64,000 bases of DNA from Acetobacter farinalis (GTDB lineage Bacteria; Pseudomonadota; Alphaproteobacteria; Acetobacterales; Acetobacteraceae): the NCBI RefSeq assembly GCF_026240015.1, contig NZ_JAPIUX010000003.1, positions 1 to 64,000 on the forward strand, given 5' to 3'. This document shows, one piece after another, positions 51,057 to 59,135 of this stretch (its first letter is position 1; each line of letters starts with the position of its first letter). The translations under genes were made by a program, and so were the position numbers. The notes below the pieces were generated by a model. The model ran no database searches, was not told the DNA's origin, and worked only from the letters and a program-made list of their open reading frames with translations.

Positions 51057-53051
51057 TTGATAGCCAAAACGCCCACCCGCACCCGCAAGACAACGACGCG
51101 CAGCCGCACAAAAACGGCTGCCACCGCTGTAGAGACGGCCACAACGGAGACGGGCGCAGAAGCGCTTGAAGCCGCTCCTGCCAAAAAGGCGGAAGCACCG
51201 AAAACACCTGCGCGCCGGCGCAGGAAAGCCGCCGAGCCGGCCGTAGCGCCAGAACCGGCCGCCGTACAGGAAGAGGCTGAAACCTCCTCCGCGCAGCCGG
51301 CTGAAGCCGCGGCCCCTGCCGCGAAAGCGGCAGCAAAGCCCGCACGGACCCGCCAGAAAGCGGCTCCCGCGAAAAAACCTGCCCGTGCAAAAGCCACTGC
51401 GAAACCAGCAGCGGAGCCCAAGAGTGAGCCCGCAGCCCGGCAGGACGCAGCCCCCGCAGGCGTTGAACCCCAGACTGCTCCGCTGGACGCCCCGCCTGCC
51501 CCCGTCAAAAGTGAACAGGTGCCGGCCGTAGTGGCCCCCGCTCAGGAAAAAGCGGCGGAAACCCCGGCGGAAACCAAGACAACCTTTGCTGACCTTGAAC
51601 TGTCAGCCCCCATTCTGAGCGCTATTTCCGACATGGGATATGTTCATCCCACTCCCATTCAGGAACAGGCCATTCCGGCCATTCTGATGGCGCGGGACGT
51701 TCTGGGCGTGGCCCAGACCGGAACTGGGAAAACAGCCTCCTTTACGCTGCCCATGCTGGAAATTCTTTCCGGCTCACGGGCAAGAGCGCGTATGCCGCGC
51801 TCCCTGATTCTGGAACCCACACGGGAACTGGCTCTTCAGGTTGCTGAAAATTTTGTCAATTACGGCAAAAACCTCAAACTGACCCATGCGCTGCTGATTG
51901 GCGGCGAGAGCATGGCGGACCAGAAAGATGTGCTGAACCGGGGTGTGGATGTGCTGATTGCCACCCCCGGCCGCCTGCTGGACCTGTTCGAGCGGGGCGG
52001 CCTGCTGCTCACCCAGACGAAAATTCTGGTGATTGATGAAGCAGACCGTATGCTGGACATGGGCTTCATCCCCGACATTGAAAAAATTGTCGGCCTGCTG
52101 CCCGCCAACCGCCAGACGCTCTTCTTTTCCGCCACTATGGCTCCGGCCATCAAGCAACTGGCGGATGCCTTCCTGCATTCACCCAAGGAAATCACGGTCA
52201 GCCGTGCCTCTTCCGTTGCGACCACCATCACGGCGGGTCTGGTGATTGTGGATGAGCACAACAAGCGCGAAACACTCCGCAAACTGCTGCGCGACTCCAG
52301 CATGCAGAACGCCATTGTGTTCTGTAACCGCAAGCGCGATGTGGATGTGCTGATGCACTCCCTGCAGAAGCATGGCTTCTCCGTAGGCGCGCTACATGGA
52401 GACCTGCCGCAGTCTGTCCGCTTTGCGACTCTTGAGAAGTTCAAGAACAACGAGCTGAAGATTCTGGTGTGTTCAGACGTTGCCGCACGCGGGATCGACA
52501 TTGGCGGTCTGTCTCACGTCTTCAATTTCGACCTACCGTTCCATGCGGAAGATTATGTCCACCGGATTGGCCGCACAGGCCGCGCCGGAAAGGAAGGCCA
52601 TGCGTACAGTCTGGCCACGCCCTATGACAAAAATCTGGCCGATGCCATTGAAACCCTGACCGGCAAGACCATTCCGCGTCTGACGATTGACGGCATTGAG
52701 CAACTGGAATGGTCGGACGAGAAGCGTCCGTCTCATGGCCGCCGCAGGGAAACGCCCGGCGCGAAGCCCACCTCCGGACCGCGGAACGAAAAACCCGCCG
52801 CCCCGAAGCAGCAGAAGCCCGCCGCCGCAGCCCCCGCGCCTCACGCCGCGCAGGAAACACGCGCCCCGGCTGCGCGCCTGCCCCGCCGCGAGGACGCACC
52901 GCCGATGCCCGCCGGAGATGTGGTCGGGTTTGGGCAGAGCGTCCCTGCTTTCATGCAGTTGCCGCGCCGCACGACCATTCTGGCCAATCTTCCGGCCCCG
53001 ACCGCAGACGTTTCTGTTTCTGAAGAAGAGGCCGCAAAGCACTCAACGTGA
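51057..53051 (+). CDS. DEAD-box RNA helicase with long basic N-terminal extension
   Basis: The 664-residue protein has a complete helicase core: TFADLELSAPILSAI (Q motif region), AQTGTGKT, PTRELA, TPGR, DEAD, FSATM, SDVAARGID and HRIGRTGRAG, closest to the RhlE group. The first about 175 residues are Ala/Lys/Pro/Glu-rich with repeated AxAKKPAR-like units, like histone H1-type tails; a second disordered tail follows the core. The start is a TTG at 51057 with only GAGAG upstream, so the true start may be further in. It is coupled to the next gene by a GTGA overlap. Confidence 0.85.
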   Translation: MIAKTPTRTRKTTTRSRTKTAATAVETATTETGAEALEAAPAKKAEAPKTPARRRRKAAEPAVAPEPAAVQEEAETSSAQPAEAAAPAAKAAAKPARTRQKAAPAKKPARAKATAKPAAEPKSEPAARQDAAPAGVEPQTAPLDAPPAPVKSEQVPAVVAPAQEKAAETPAETKTTFADLELSAPILSAISDMGYVHPTPIQEQAIPAILMARDVLGVAQTGTGKTASFTLPMLEILSGSRARARMPRSLILEPTRELALQVAENFVNYGKNLKLTHALLIGGESMADQKDVLNRGVDVLIATPGRLLDLFERGGLLLTQTKILVIDEADRMLDMGFIPDIEKIVGLLPANRQTLFFSATMAPAIKQLADAFLHSPKEITVSRASSVATTITAGLVIVDEHNKRETLRKLLRDSSMQNAIVFCNRKRDVDVLMHSLQKHGFSVGALHGDLPQSVRFATLEKFKNNELKILVCSDVAARGIDIGGLSHVFNFDLPFHAEDYVHRIGRTGRAGKEGHAYSLATPYDKNLADAIETLTGKTIPRLTIDGIEQLEWSDEKRPSHGRRRETPGAKPTSGPRNEKPAAPKQQKPAAAAPAPHAAQETRAPAARLPRREDAPPMPAGDVVGFGQSVPAFMQLPRRTTILANLPAPTADVSVSEEEAAKHST

Positions 53052-54373
53052 CAGCTCACACACCGGAGCAGCACGCTTCAGAAACAGCCGAAACCTCCAT
53101 TGCCTATCTTGGCGCACAGGGTGACGGCGCCGCGATACTGCCAGATGGCCATACTGTGCACGTGCCCTACACCCTGCCGGGAGAGCGGGTGCGGATAGCA
53201 CATACGGCCTCTGGCAAATGGTCCCTTGTGGATGTTCTCTCTCCCTCACCCGCCCGGGTAGAGCCTGAATGTGCTCTGTTTGGCCTGTGCGGCGGCTGCA
53301 CGCTCCAGCATATGGACCGCGCGGCCCTGCTGGCCTGGAAAACAGGCCGGGTGAGAGCCGCTCTTGAAAAAGCTGGTTTTTCTGATCTGCCTGAGCCTCA
53401 GGCCTTTCAGGTGCCGCCGCACAGCCGCCGCCGGGCGGATCTTGCCGTGCGCAGGCAGGGGAAGGATATCCTGCTCGGCCTGCATGGCCGGGGCAGTGCG
53501 GATGTGGTTGATCTGACAACCTGCCCCGTTCTTCACCCCGCCATTATGGCGTGCCTGCCTGCCCTTCGGCAGACATTGAGAAGTCTGGAAGGCCTGTATC
53601 GCGCGGGTGATGTCCGGATCAATCTGCTGGAATCGGGGCTCGATATTCTTCTGGTCACAGATGGACCGCTTTCCACGGCTGACCGCAGCAGACTCGCAGC
53701 CCTTTCTTCGGAACAATCTATTCCGCGCATCTGCTGGCAGCGGCAGGGAGACCAGGGCCTTCCTGAAACGGCCGCCCAGACCGGCCCCGTGCAGCATGTT
53801 CTGGCAGGTTCAACGGTCAACCCGCCGACGGGCGCGTTCTTTCAGGCCACTGCCGAAAGTGAAGCCCTGATCCAGAACGCGGTGCTGGAGGCTCTGCCCC
53901 CGAAGATGGGGAAGCGCGACAGTGTGTTTGAACTCTACGCAGGCTGTGGCACGCTCAGCTTCTCGCTGGCCAGCCGCGCCCGCGTGCAGGCTTACGAAGG
54001 CTATCCGCCAGCCGCAGAAGCCCTGAAAAACGCTTCTGGCGGCTCGCGTCTTGCCGTGGAATGCCGGGATCTGAACCGACAGCCGATTATGGCGAAGGAT
54101 CTGGCCACCGCAGCCTGTGTGGTGCTCGACCCGCCCCATGTCGGAGCCAAATTACAGATGAAACAGATTACGCAGGGCAAGCCCCGCAGCGTGATTTATG
54201 TGAGCTGTAACCCCGCCGCACTGAGCAAGGATGCTTCAGCCCTTCAGGCCGCAGGCTATCGTTTGACCAGTGTGACGGTTATTGACCAGTTCCTGTGGTC
54301 AACCGAGGTGGAAGCCGTTTGCGGCTTCACACATGAAAGCTCTCGCCGCAGCCGCACCGGCCCTTCTCGTTAG
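53048..54373 (+). CDS. 23S rRNA (uracil-5-)-methyltransferase RlmD/TrmA family
   Basis: The 441-residue SAM-dependent methyltransferase has an N-terminal TRAM-like domain (GAAILPDGHTVHVPYTLPGERVRI), the Fe-S cysteine cluster CALFGLCGGCTLQHM, the SAM-binding FELYAGCGTLSFSLA and the catalytic-Cys segment YVSCNPAAL. It starts at the GTG overlapping the helicase stop. The last 47 bases overlap the end of sufA on the other strand. Which uracil (rRNA or tRNA) is methylated is not decided by sequence alone. Confidence 0.82.
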   Translation: MTAHTPEQHASETAETSIAYLGAQGDGAAILPDGHTVHVPYTLPGERVRIAHTASGKWSLVDVLSPSPARVEPECALFGLCGGCTLQHMDRAALLAWKTGRVRAALEKAGFSDLPEPQAFQVPPHSRRRADLAVRRQGKDILLGLHGRGSADVVDLTTCPVLHPAIMACLPALRQTLRSLEGLYRAGDVRINLLESGLDILLVTDGPLSTADRSRLAALSSEQSIPRICWQRQGDQGLPETAAQTGPVQHVLAGSTVNPPTGAFFQATAESEALIQNAVLEALPPKMGKRDSVFELYAGCGTLSFSLASRARVQAYEGYPPAAEALKNASGGSRLAVECRDLNRQPIMAKDLATAACVVLDPPHVGAKLQMKQITQGKPRSVIYVSCNPAALSKDASALQAAGYRLTSVTVIDQFLWSTEVEAVCGFTHESSRRSRTGPSR

Positions 54374-54695
54374 GATTGAGGAAGACAAACCCTTCCTCAA
54401 GCTCGGTCTGGTGGTAATCCATCTGTGTGCCGATAAGGAACAGGGTCGCCTTGCGGTCCACCAGCAGTGTCAGCCCTTTGTCTGACACCACCTCATCCCC
54501 CTCGCTCGGGCCATCCACAAACTGCATGTCATAGGCTTTACCCGAGCAGCCTTTGGTGGTCACACCAATGCGCAGAAGCTGCCCGGCATGCGCCGTCTTA
54601 TACAGATGCTCAAGGCGCGCAGCCGCTGCCTCTGACAGGCGCATGAGGGGCGGCAGAGCTTTTCTGGCGGGCGGCACAACACTGGTCTGAGACAT
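54327..54695 (-). CDS. sufA: Fe-S carrier SufA/IscA family
   Basis: The 122-residue A-type carrier has the three ligand cysteines in TTKGCSGKAYDMQFV and the C-terminal GRCGCGESF. It receives nascent clusters from SufBCD and passes them on. It ends the suf operon and its 3' end overlaps the convergent methyltransferase gene. Confidence 0.9.
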   Translation of the reverse strand: MSQTSVVPPARKALPPLMRLSEAAAARLEHLYKTAHAGQLLRIGVTTKGCSGKAYDMQFVDGPSEGDEVVSDKGLTLLVDRKATLFLIGTQMDYHQTELEEGFVFLNPNEKGRCGCGESFHV

Positions 54696-54711
54696 CGCTC
54701 CGTCCTTTCAC

Positions 54712-55275
54712 TTAAAACATATTCAGGGCAAGGCGGGCTTCATCGCTCATGCGCGACATATCCCATGGCGGGTCCCACACCACCTCCACCTGAGCCGAGG
54801 CAACCCCCGGCACTTTCTCGACCGCCTCTTTCACCTGCACCGGAAGTTCCTGTGCGCTGGGGCAATTGGGGGCAGTCAGGGTCATTTCAATTTTCACGCG
54901 GCCATCGTCATACAGATCAATCGCGTAAATCAGCCCCAGTTCGTAAATATTGACCGGAATTTCCGGGTCATGAACCGTTGCAATCGCTTCAATAACGGCC
55001 TCTTCAGAGGCAGGGCCGGACGCCGAACCTTCAGACGCAGGGGCTGTTGCCACCTCTGAGGAAGACTGCCCCTCTACCGATGCGGCACTGGCACTGGCAC
55101 TGGCACTGGCACTGGCAGACCCGGCATCCGCGTTATCGGGTGTCCAGCTTTCCACTCTGGCTGTCTCCCCACGCCCTTGCGGGCCTTCCGCGTGCAGGAC
55201 AGCTCCGGCGGTCTCCTGCCGCTCGGCGTCCTGATCCAGCATTTCAGGAGCATGCACCTTTTCAGACGTCGACAT
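54712..55275 (-). CDS. sufT: SufT-like DUF59/MIP18 protein with low-complexity N-terminus
   Basis: The 187-residue protein has a DUF59 domain from about residue 91 (EEAVIEAIATVHDPEIPVNIYELGLIY, with the conserved DPEIPVNI and the later LTAPNCPSAQELPVQV). DUF59 proteins help mature Fe-S proteins. The first 90 residues are acidic and low-complexity, with Ser-Ala repeats at 53-64 encoded by a hexamer repeat. It lies between sufU and sufA in the operon and overlaps sufU. Confidence 0.85.
   Translation of the reverse strand: MSTSEKVHAPEMLDQDAERQETAGAVLHAEGPQGRGETARVESWTPDNADAGSASASASASASAASVEGQSSSEVATAPASEGSASGPASEEAVIEAIATVHDPEIPVNIYELGLIYAIDLYDDGRVKIEMTLTAPNCPSAQELPVQVKEAVEKVPGVASAQVEVVWDPPWDMSRMSDEARLALNMF
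55084..55117. repeat. GGCACT hexamer tandem repeat inside sufT
   Basis: Five full copies of GGCACT (55084-55113) plus four bases of a sixth form a perfect tandem repeat. It encodes the Ser-Ala dipeptides of the SufT-like protein. Because the unit is six bases, slippage would change length without frameshift. Confidence 0.9.
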
Positions 55276-55825
55276 GAGAAAGCGCCTCCTTCAAAGCAAC
55301 CCAAGGTAGTTCTGCGCAGCGGTGCCTCGCCCGGTGCGCGCGCAGTGGGGCAAATGCTTCCAGCGGCCCCAGCGCAGATGTTTCCGTATGCGCATCCGGT
55401 GCGCTGCCCGAGTCCCCCACCAGCATGGCGGAAAACCGGTGGCTCATATCCCGGGCCTGCAAGACGGTCAGACCCGTGACCCGTTCCGCCATCAGGTCAG
55501 CCGCTGCAAGGCAGATGGCGCAGCCACGGGTCTGATGCCTGATCTGACTGATATGGGTGTCCATCATCTGAAGTTCCACCCGAGTCTTGTCCCCACACAG
55601 CGGGTTTTTCCCCTCCCCCTGCGCGTCCGCCTGCTCCAGCCGCCCGGCGTATTGCGGCGTGCGGGCACGCTCGACAATCAGCCGATCATAGAGAGCGCCA
55701 CTATCCGCCAGAGTGCTGTTCCCCGACGTATGCACTTCAGGGCTGGTCACACCCGCACTCCGCACCCCGAAACCATTCGCCTCCGGGTGGGGCGCAGCGA
55801 GGCTGTTCGCACCCGACGTGGTCAC
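55262..55825 (-). CDS. sufU: Fe-S scaffold/zinc sulfur-transfer protein SufU
   Basis: The 187-residue protein has the SufU/IscU-like residues GKNPLCGDK, GCAICLAAADLM and the C-terminal RHRCAELPW. The LPW-L ending and the insertion before it point to SufU, the sulfur acceptor of SufS. The first 40 residues are an Asn/Ser/Gly-rich extension before ALYDRLIVERARTPQYAG, where the family normally starts. The GTG at 55825 overlaps the sufS stop, so the extension may be translated, but an internal start is possible. Confidence 0.85.
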   Translation of the reverse strand: MTTSGANSLAAPHPEANGFGVRSAGVTSPEVHTSGNSTLADSGALYDRLIVERARTPQYAGRLEQADAQGEGKNPLCGDKTRVELQMMDTHISQIRHQTRGCAICLAAADLMAERVTGLTVLQARDMSHRFSAMLVGDSGSAPDAHTETSALGPLEAFAPLRAHRARHRCAELPWVALKEALSHVDV

Positions 55826-57075
55826 ACAAAGAAATTCCGGATCCGCACCAGCGTATCCACCAGTGTGTCGATTTCTTCCGGCAGTGTGTAAACGCCAAAG
55901 CTGGCTCTGGCGGTGGCGCTCAGCCCGAGGCGACGCATGAGTGGTTCCGCGCAGTGGTGCCCGGCGCGCACGGCAACTCCGTTCCGGTCGAGCAGGGTTG
56001 CGATATCATGAGGGTGGACATCATCCATGGTGAAGGAAATCACCCCGCCGCGCTCCTTGGGCTGCCCGATAACCTTCAGGCCCGGCACATCCGCCAGCCG
56101 CGTGAGGGCATGTGCCGTCAAGGCGGCTTCATGCGCGGCAATGGCCTCGAACCCGATGGCCTCAACCCAGGAGATGGCCGCACCCAGACCGATGGTCTCG
56201 ATAATAGCTGGCGTGCCCGCCTCGAACTTGTGCGGCACATTCGCCCAGGTGGATTTTTCAAACGTGACGGTGGAAATCATATCTCCGCCACCCAGAAACG
56301 GCGGCATGGCTTCCAGCAGGGCCTTGCGTGCCCACAGCACGCCAATGCCCGTCGGCCCATACAGCTTGTGCCCGGTAAACGTATAGAAATCCGCCCCCAG
56401 CGCCTGCACATCCGTTTTACGATGCACAACGAACTGGCTGCCATCAAACAAAACCTGCGCCCCGGCAGCGTGCGCTATCTCGGCTATACGCTTTGCGGGT
56501 GTCACCGTGCCGAGCACGTTGGACATGTGGGTAACGGCAACCAGAGCCACCTTCCCATCCGCCAGCAGGCCCTGCAGGGCATCAAGATCGATATCCCCGG
56601 CCTCTGTAATCGGGGCCACGCGCAGTTCAATGCCGGCCCGGTCCCGCAGCATCTGCCACGGGATCAGGTTGGCGTGGTGTTCCATCTCGGAAATCACCAC
56701 CGCCTGCCCCGGCTTGAGCAGGGCGCCAAAGGAATGCGCCACCAGATTGATGGCTTCCGTGCTGTTGCGCGTGAAGATGATTTCGTCACGGGATGGCGCG
56801 TTCAGGAAATGCGCGACCTGATCACGCACCGCTTCATACGCTTCCGTTGTCCGCTCGCTCATCCAGTGCAGGCCGCGATGGATATTGGCGTACTGACCGC
56901 GCATGGTGTGCGTCATCGCGTCAATCACCGCATCCGGTTTCTGGGCCGAGGCGGCACTATCCAGAAACACCAGAGGGCGGTCATGCACCGTCTGTGACAA
57001 AATGGGAAACTGCTGGCGGATGGCCGCCACATCCAGATCCTGCCGGGATTTTTCCCGAGTGGCTGCCTCGGTCAT
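55822..57075 (-). CDS. sufS: Cysteine desulfurase SufS
   Basis: From the ATG at 57075 the protein has 417 residues. The PLP lysine is in TFTGHKLYGPTGIG and the catalytic Cys in RAGHHCAEPLMRRLG, the SufS form of the loop. It removes sulfur from cysteine for transfer to SufU. AGGAG lies seven bases before the ATG, which overlaps the sufD stop (ATGA); the open frame to 57123 runs into sufD. Confidence 0.94.
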   Translation of the reverse strand: MTEAATREKSRQDLDVAAIRQQFPILSQTVHDRPLVFLDSAASAQKPDAVIDAMTHTMRGQYANIHRGLHWMSERTTEAYEAVRDQVAHFLNAPSRDEIIFTRNSTEAINLVAHSFGALLKPGQAVVISEMEHHANLIPWQMLRDRAGIELRVAPITEAGDIDLDALQGLLADGKVALVAVTHMSNVLGTVTPAKRIAEIAHAAGAQVLFDGSQFVVHRKTDVQALGADFYTFTGHKLYGPTGIGVLWARKALLEAMPPFLGGGDMISTVTFEKSTWANVPHKFEAGTPAIIETIGLGAAISWVEAIGFEAIAAHEAALTAHALTRLADVPGLKVIGQPKERGGVISFTMDDVHPHDIATLLDRNGVAVRAGHHCAEPLMRRLGLSATARASFGVYTLPEEIDTLVDTLVRIRNFFV

Positions 57076-58349
57076 ACCGTCTCTCCTGTAACAGGGAACG
57101 CACCCGCCAGCATCTGCACGCACAGTGCGCGGGCAGTTTCATCTTCAACCAGAGCCAGTGCCTCATCCATAAACGCATGAATGAGAATCTGGCGGGCTTC
57201 CGCATCCGGCACGCCGCGACTGCGCAGGTAGAAAAGCTGGTCTTCATCCAGCGCCCCTACGGTCGCACCGTGGCTGCACTTCACATCATCCGCATAGATT
57301 TCAAGCTCGGGCTTGGCATCAATTTCCGCGGTTTCAGAGAGCAGGAGCGCCTGATTCATCTGATAGCCATCAGTTTTCTGCGCAACCCGGTCCACATAGA
57401 CCTTGCCCTGAAACACGCCGCGGGCATGGCCATCCAGCACATTCCGCACTGTCTGGCGGGAGATGCAGTCCGGCGCGGCATGGGTCACCACGCTGGTGAT
57501 ATCCCCAATCTGCCTTGCCGCCAGCCTCTGCGCCCCATTCACATGCACCGTGGCATGCGGGGCTGACAGACGCGCGTGAATCTCCTGTCGGGAGAGCGCC
57601 CCGCCGATACCCAGAACAAAACTGTCATAGGTTCCGCGACCGGCGACATCGGCATAGGTGGTGGCCAGACAGGCGGCAGCCTCCCCTTCTTTCTGAAGAG
57701 TAATATGCTTCAGGCTGGCATGCTCACCCACGCGCACTTCCAGCACGGGATTATGCAGATAGCGCCCGCGCCCTGCCTGAATGCTGATCAGGACAAGACT
57801 TGCGCCTTCCTCCAGCGTCACGGCATGACGGGGGTGGAAGGACACGGCCTCATCAGTCTGCCCCAGCGAAACCAGCAGGACATGGCCCACGTTTTTCCCG
57901 GCAGGCACTTGGAGCTGCGCTCCATCCTCCGCAAGAACGGTGTTCAGGGCTGTCAGCGGGTCACGGTCCGGGCTGGAGAGTGTGCCAAAGGTCTGGGCCT
58001 TTGCGAAGAAAGACACCTCAACACCCGAAGGCAGCACGGAAAACGGTGCGGCATAGCGCCCGTTGACAAAAACCAGACGCGGCAGATCAGCCAGCGGCCC
58101 GGCGGCCAGCCCCAGCTCTTCAAGCTGCGCCTGAATCTTCCCGGCATCATAGAGATCACCGGGGGCGGCCAGCGGTGTTTCATTCAGAAAACGGAGGCTG
58201 GTATAGCGCCATTCCTCCACGCGGCGGTCAGGCAACCCGCTTCTGTGCAAAGCGCCTGCCGCAGCCTTGCGAACCGGGTCTGTCACCCGGTCCAGACGTG
58301 TGCCGAACGGGGCCAGAGTTTCTGACCTGTCTTGGGTGATTGCGCTCAC
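57072..58349 (-). CDS. sufD: SufD, subunit of the SufBCD scaffold
   Basis: The 425-residue protein has the SufB/SufD beta-helix core, with DVKCSHGATVGALDEDQLFYLRSRGVPDAEARQILIHAFMDE near the C-terminus, including the conserved His of SufD. The N-terminal helical part has LPDRRVEEWRYTSLRFL. It forms SufBC2D with its neighbours. It overlaps sufC and sufS by four bases each. Confidence 0.93.
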   Translation of the reverse strand: MSAITQDRSETLAPFGTRLDRVTDPVRKAAAGALHRSGLPDRRVEEWRYTSLRFLNETPLAAPGDLYDAGKIQAQLEELGLAAGPLADLPRLVFVNGRYAAPFSVLPSGVEVSFFAKAQTFGTLSSPDRDPLTALNTVLAEDGAQLQVPAGKNVGHVLLVSLGQTDEAVSFHPRHAVTLEEGASLVLISIQAGRGRYLHNPVLEVRVGEHASLKHITLQKEGEAAACLATTYADVAGRGTYDSFVLGIGGALSRQEIHARLSAPHATVHVNGAQRLAARQIGDITSVVTHAAPDCISRQTVRNVLDGHARGVFQGKVYVDRVAQKTDGYQMNQALLLSETAEIDAKPELEIYADDVKCSHGATVGALDEDQLFYLRSRGVPDAEARQILIHAFMDEALALVEDETARALCVQMLAGAFPVTGETV

Positions 58350-59122
58350 GCCGCTTCTGCCTCCGCAAGAAACCGGGTGTACCCCTCACGGTCAATCTGC
58401 TGGGCCAGTTCCGGCCCACCGGAATGAATAACCCGGCCTTTGGCCACCACATGAATGCGGTCGGGCACCAGATAGTCCAGCAGGCGCTGGTGGTGGGTGA
58501 TAACCAGCGCCGAGAAAGTGGGAGACCGGAGGCGATTGACCCCCTCCGCCACAATCCGCAGGGCATCCACATCCAGACCACTATCGGTTTCATCCAGAAT
58601 GGCGAATGAGGGCTGAAGAAGTGTCATCTGCAACACTTCATTGCGCTTCTTTTCACCCCCGGAGAAGCCGACATTCACGTTCCGCTTCAGCATCTCGGGA
58701 GACATGGAAAGCTCCTTGGCTGCGGCGCGTGCTGTCTTCAGGAAGGCCACGGCATCCAGCTCATCCTGCCCGCGCGCACGGCGCACGGCGTTCACAGCCG
58801 TCCGCAGGAAGTTGGCATTGTTCACGCCCGGCAGTTCGATGGGAGACTGGAAAGCCAGAAAGAGGCCAGCCGCAGCCCGCTCTTCCGGTTCCATATCGAG
58901 CAGGTTCTGCCCCTGAAACGTCACGCTGCCAGCAGTAACTTCATAATCCTCACGCCCGGCGAGCACATAGGCCAGGGTTGATTTCCCTGAGCCGTTCGGC
59001 CCCATGATGGCATGAACCTCACCCGGCGGAATGCTGAGATCCACACCCTTGAGGATTTCCTTTTCCTGCCCGTCAGCATCAATCCGGGCGCACAGACCGG
59101 AGATATCCAAAAACTGGGTCAT
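58346..59122 (-). CDS. sufC: SufC ATPase
   Basis: The 258-residue ABC-type ATPase has Walker A GPNGSGKSTLAYVLAG, the SufC signature FSGGEKKRNEVLQM and Walker B FAILDETDSGLD. It drives structural change in SufBCD during cluster assembly; it is soluble, not a transporter. It starts 13 bases after sufB. Confidence 0.95.
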   Translation of the reverse strand: MTQFLDISGLCARIDADGQEKEILKGVDLSIPPGEVHAIMGPNGSGKSTLAYVLAGREDYEVTAGSVTFQGQNLLDMEPEERAAAGLFLAFQSPIELPGVNNANFLRTAVNAVRRARGQDELDAVAFLKTARAAAKELSMSPEMLKRNVNVGFSGGEKKRNEVLQMTLLQPSFAILDETDSGLDVDALRIVAEGVNRLRSPTFSALVITHHQRLLDYLVPDRIHVVAKGRVIHSGGPELAQQIDREGYTRFLAEAEAA

Positions 59123-59135
59123 GTCTTGCCCTTCC

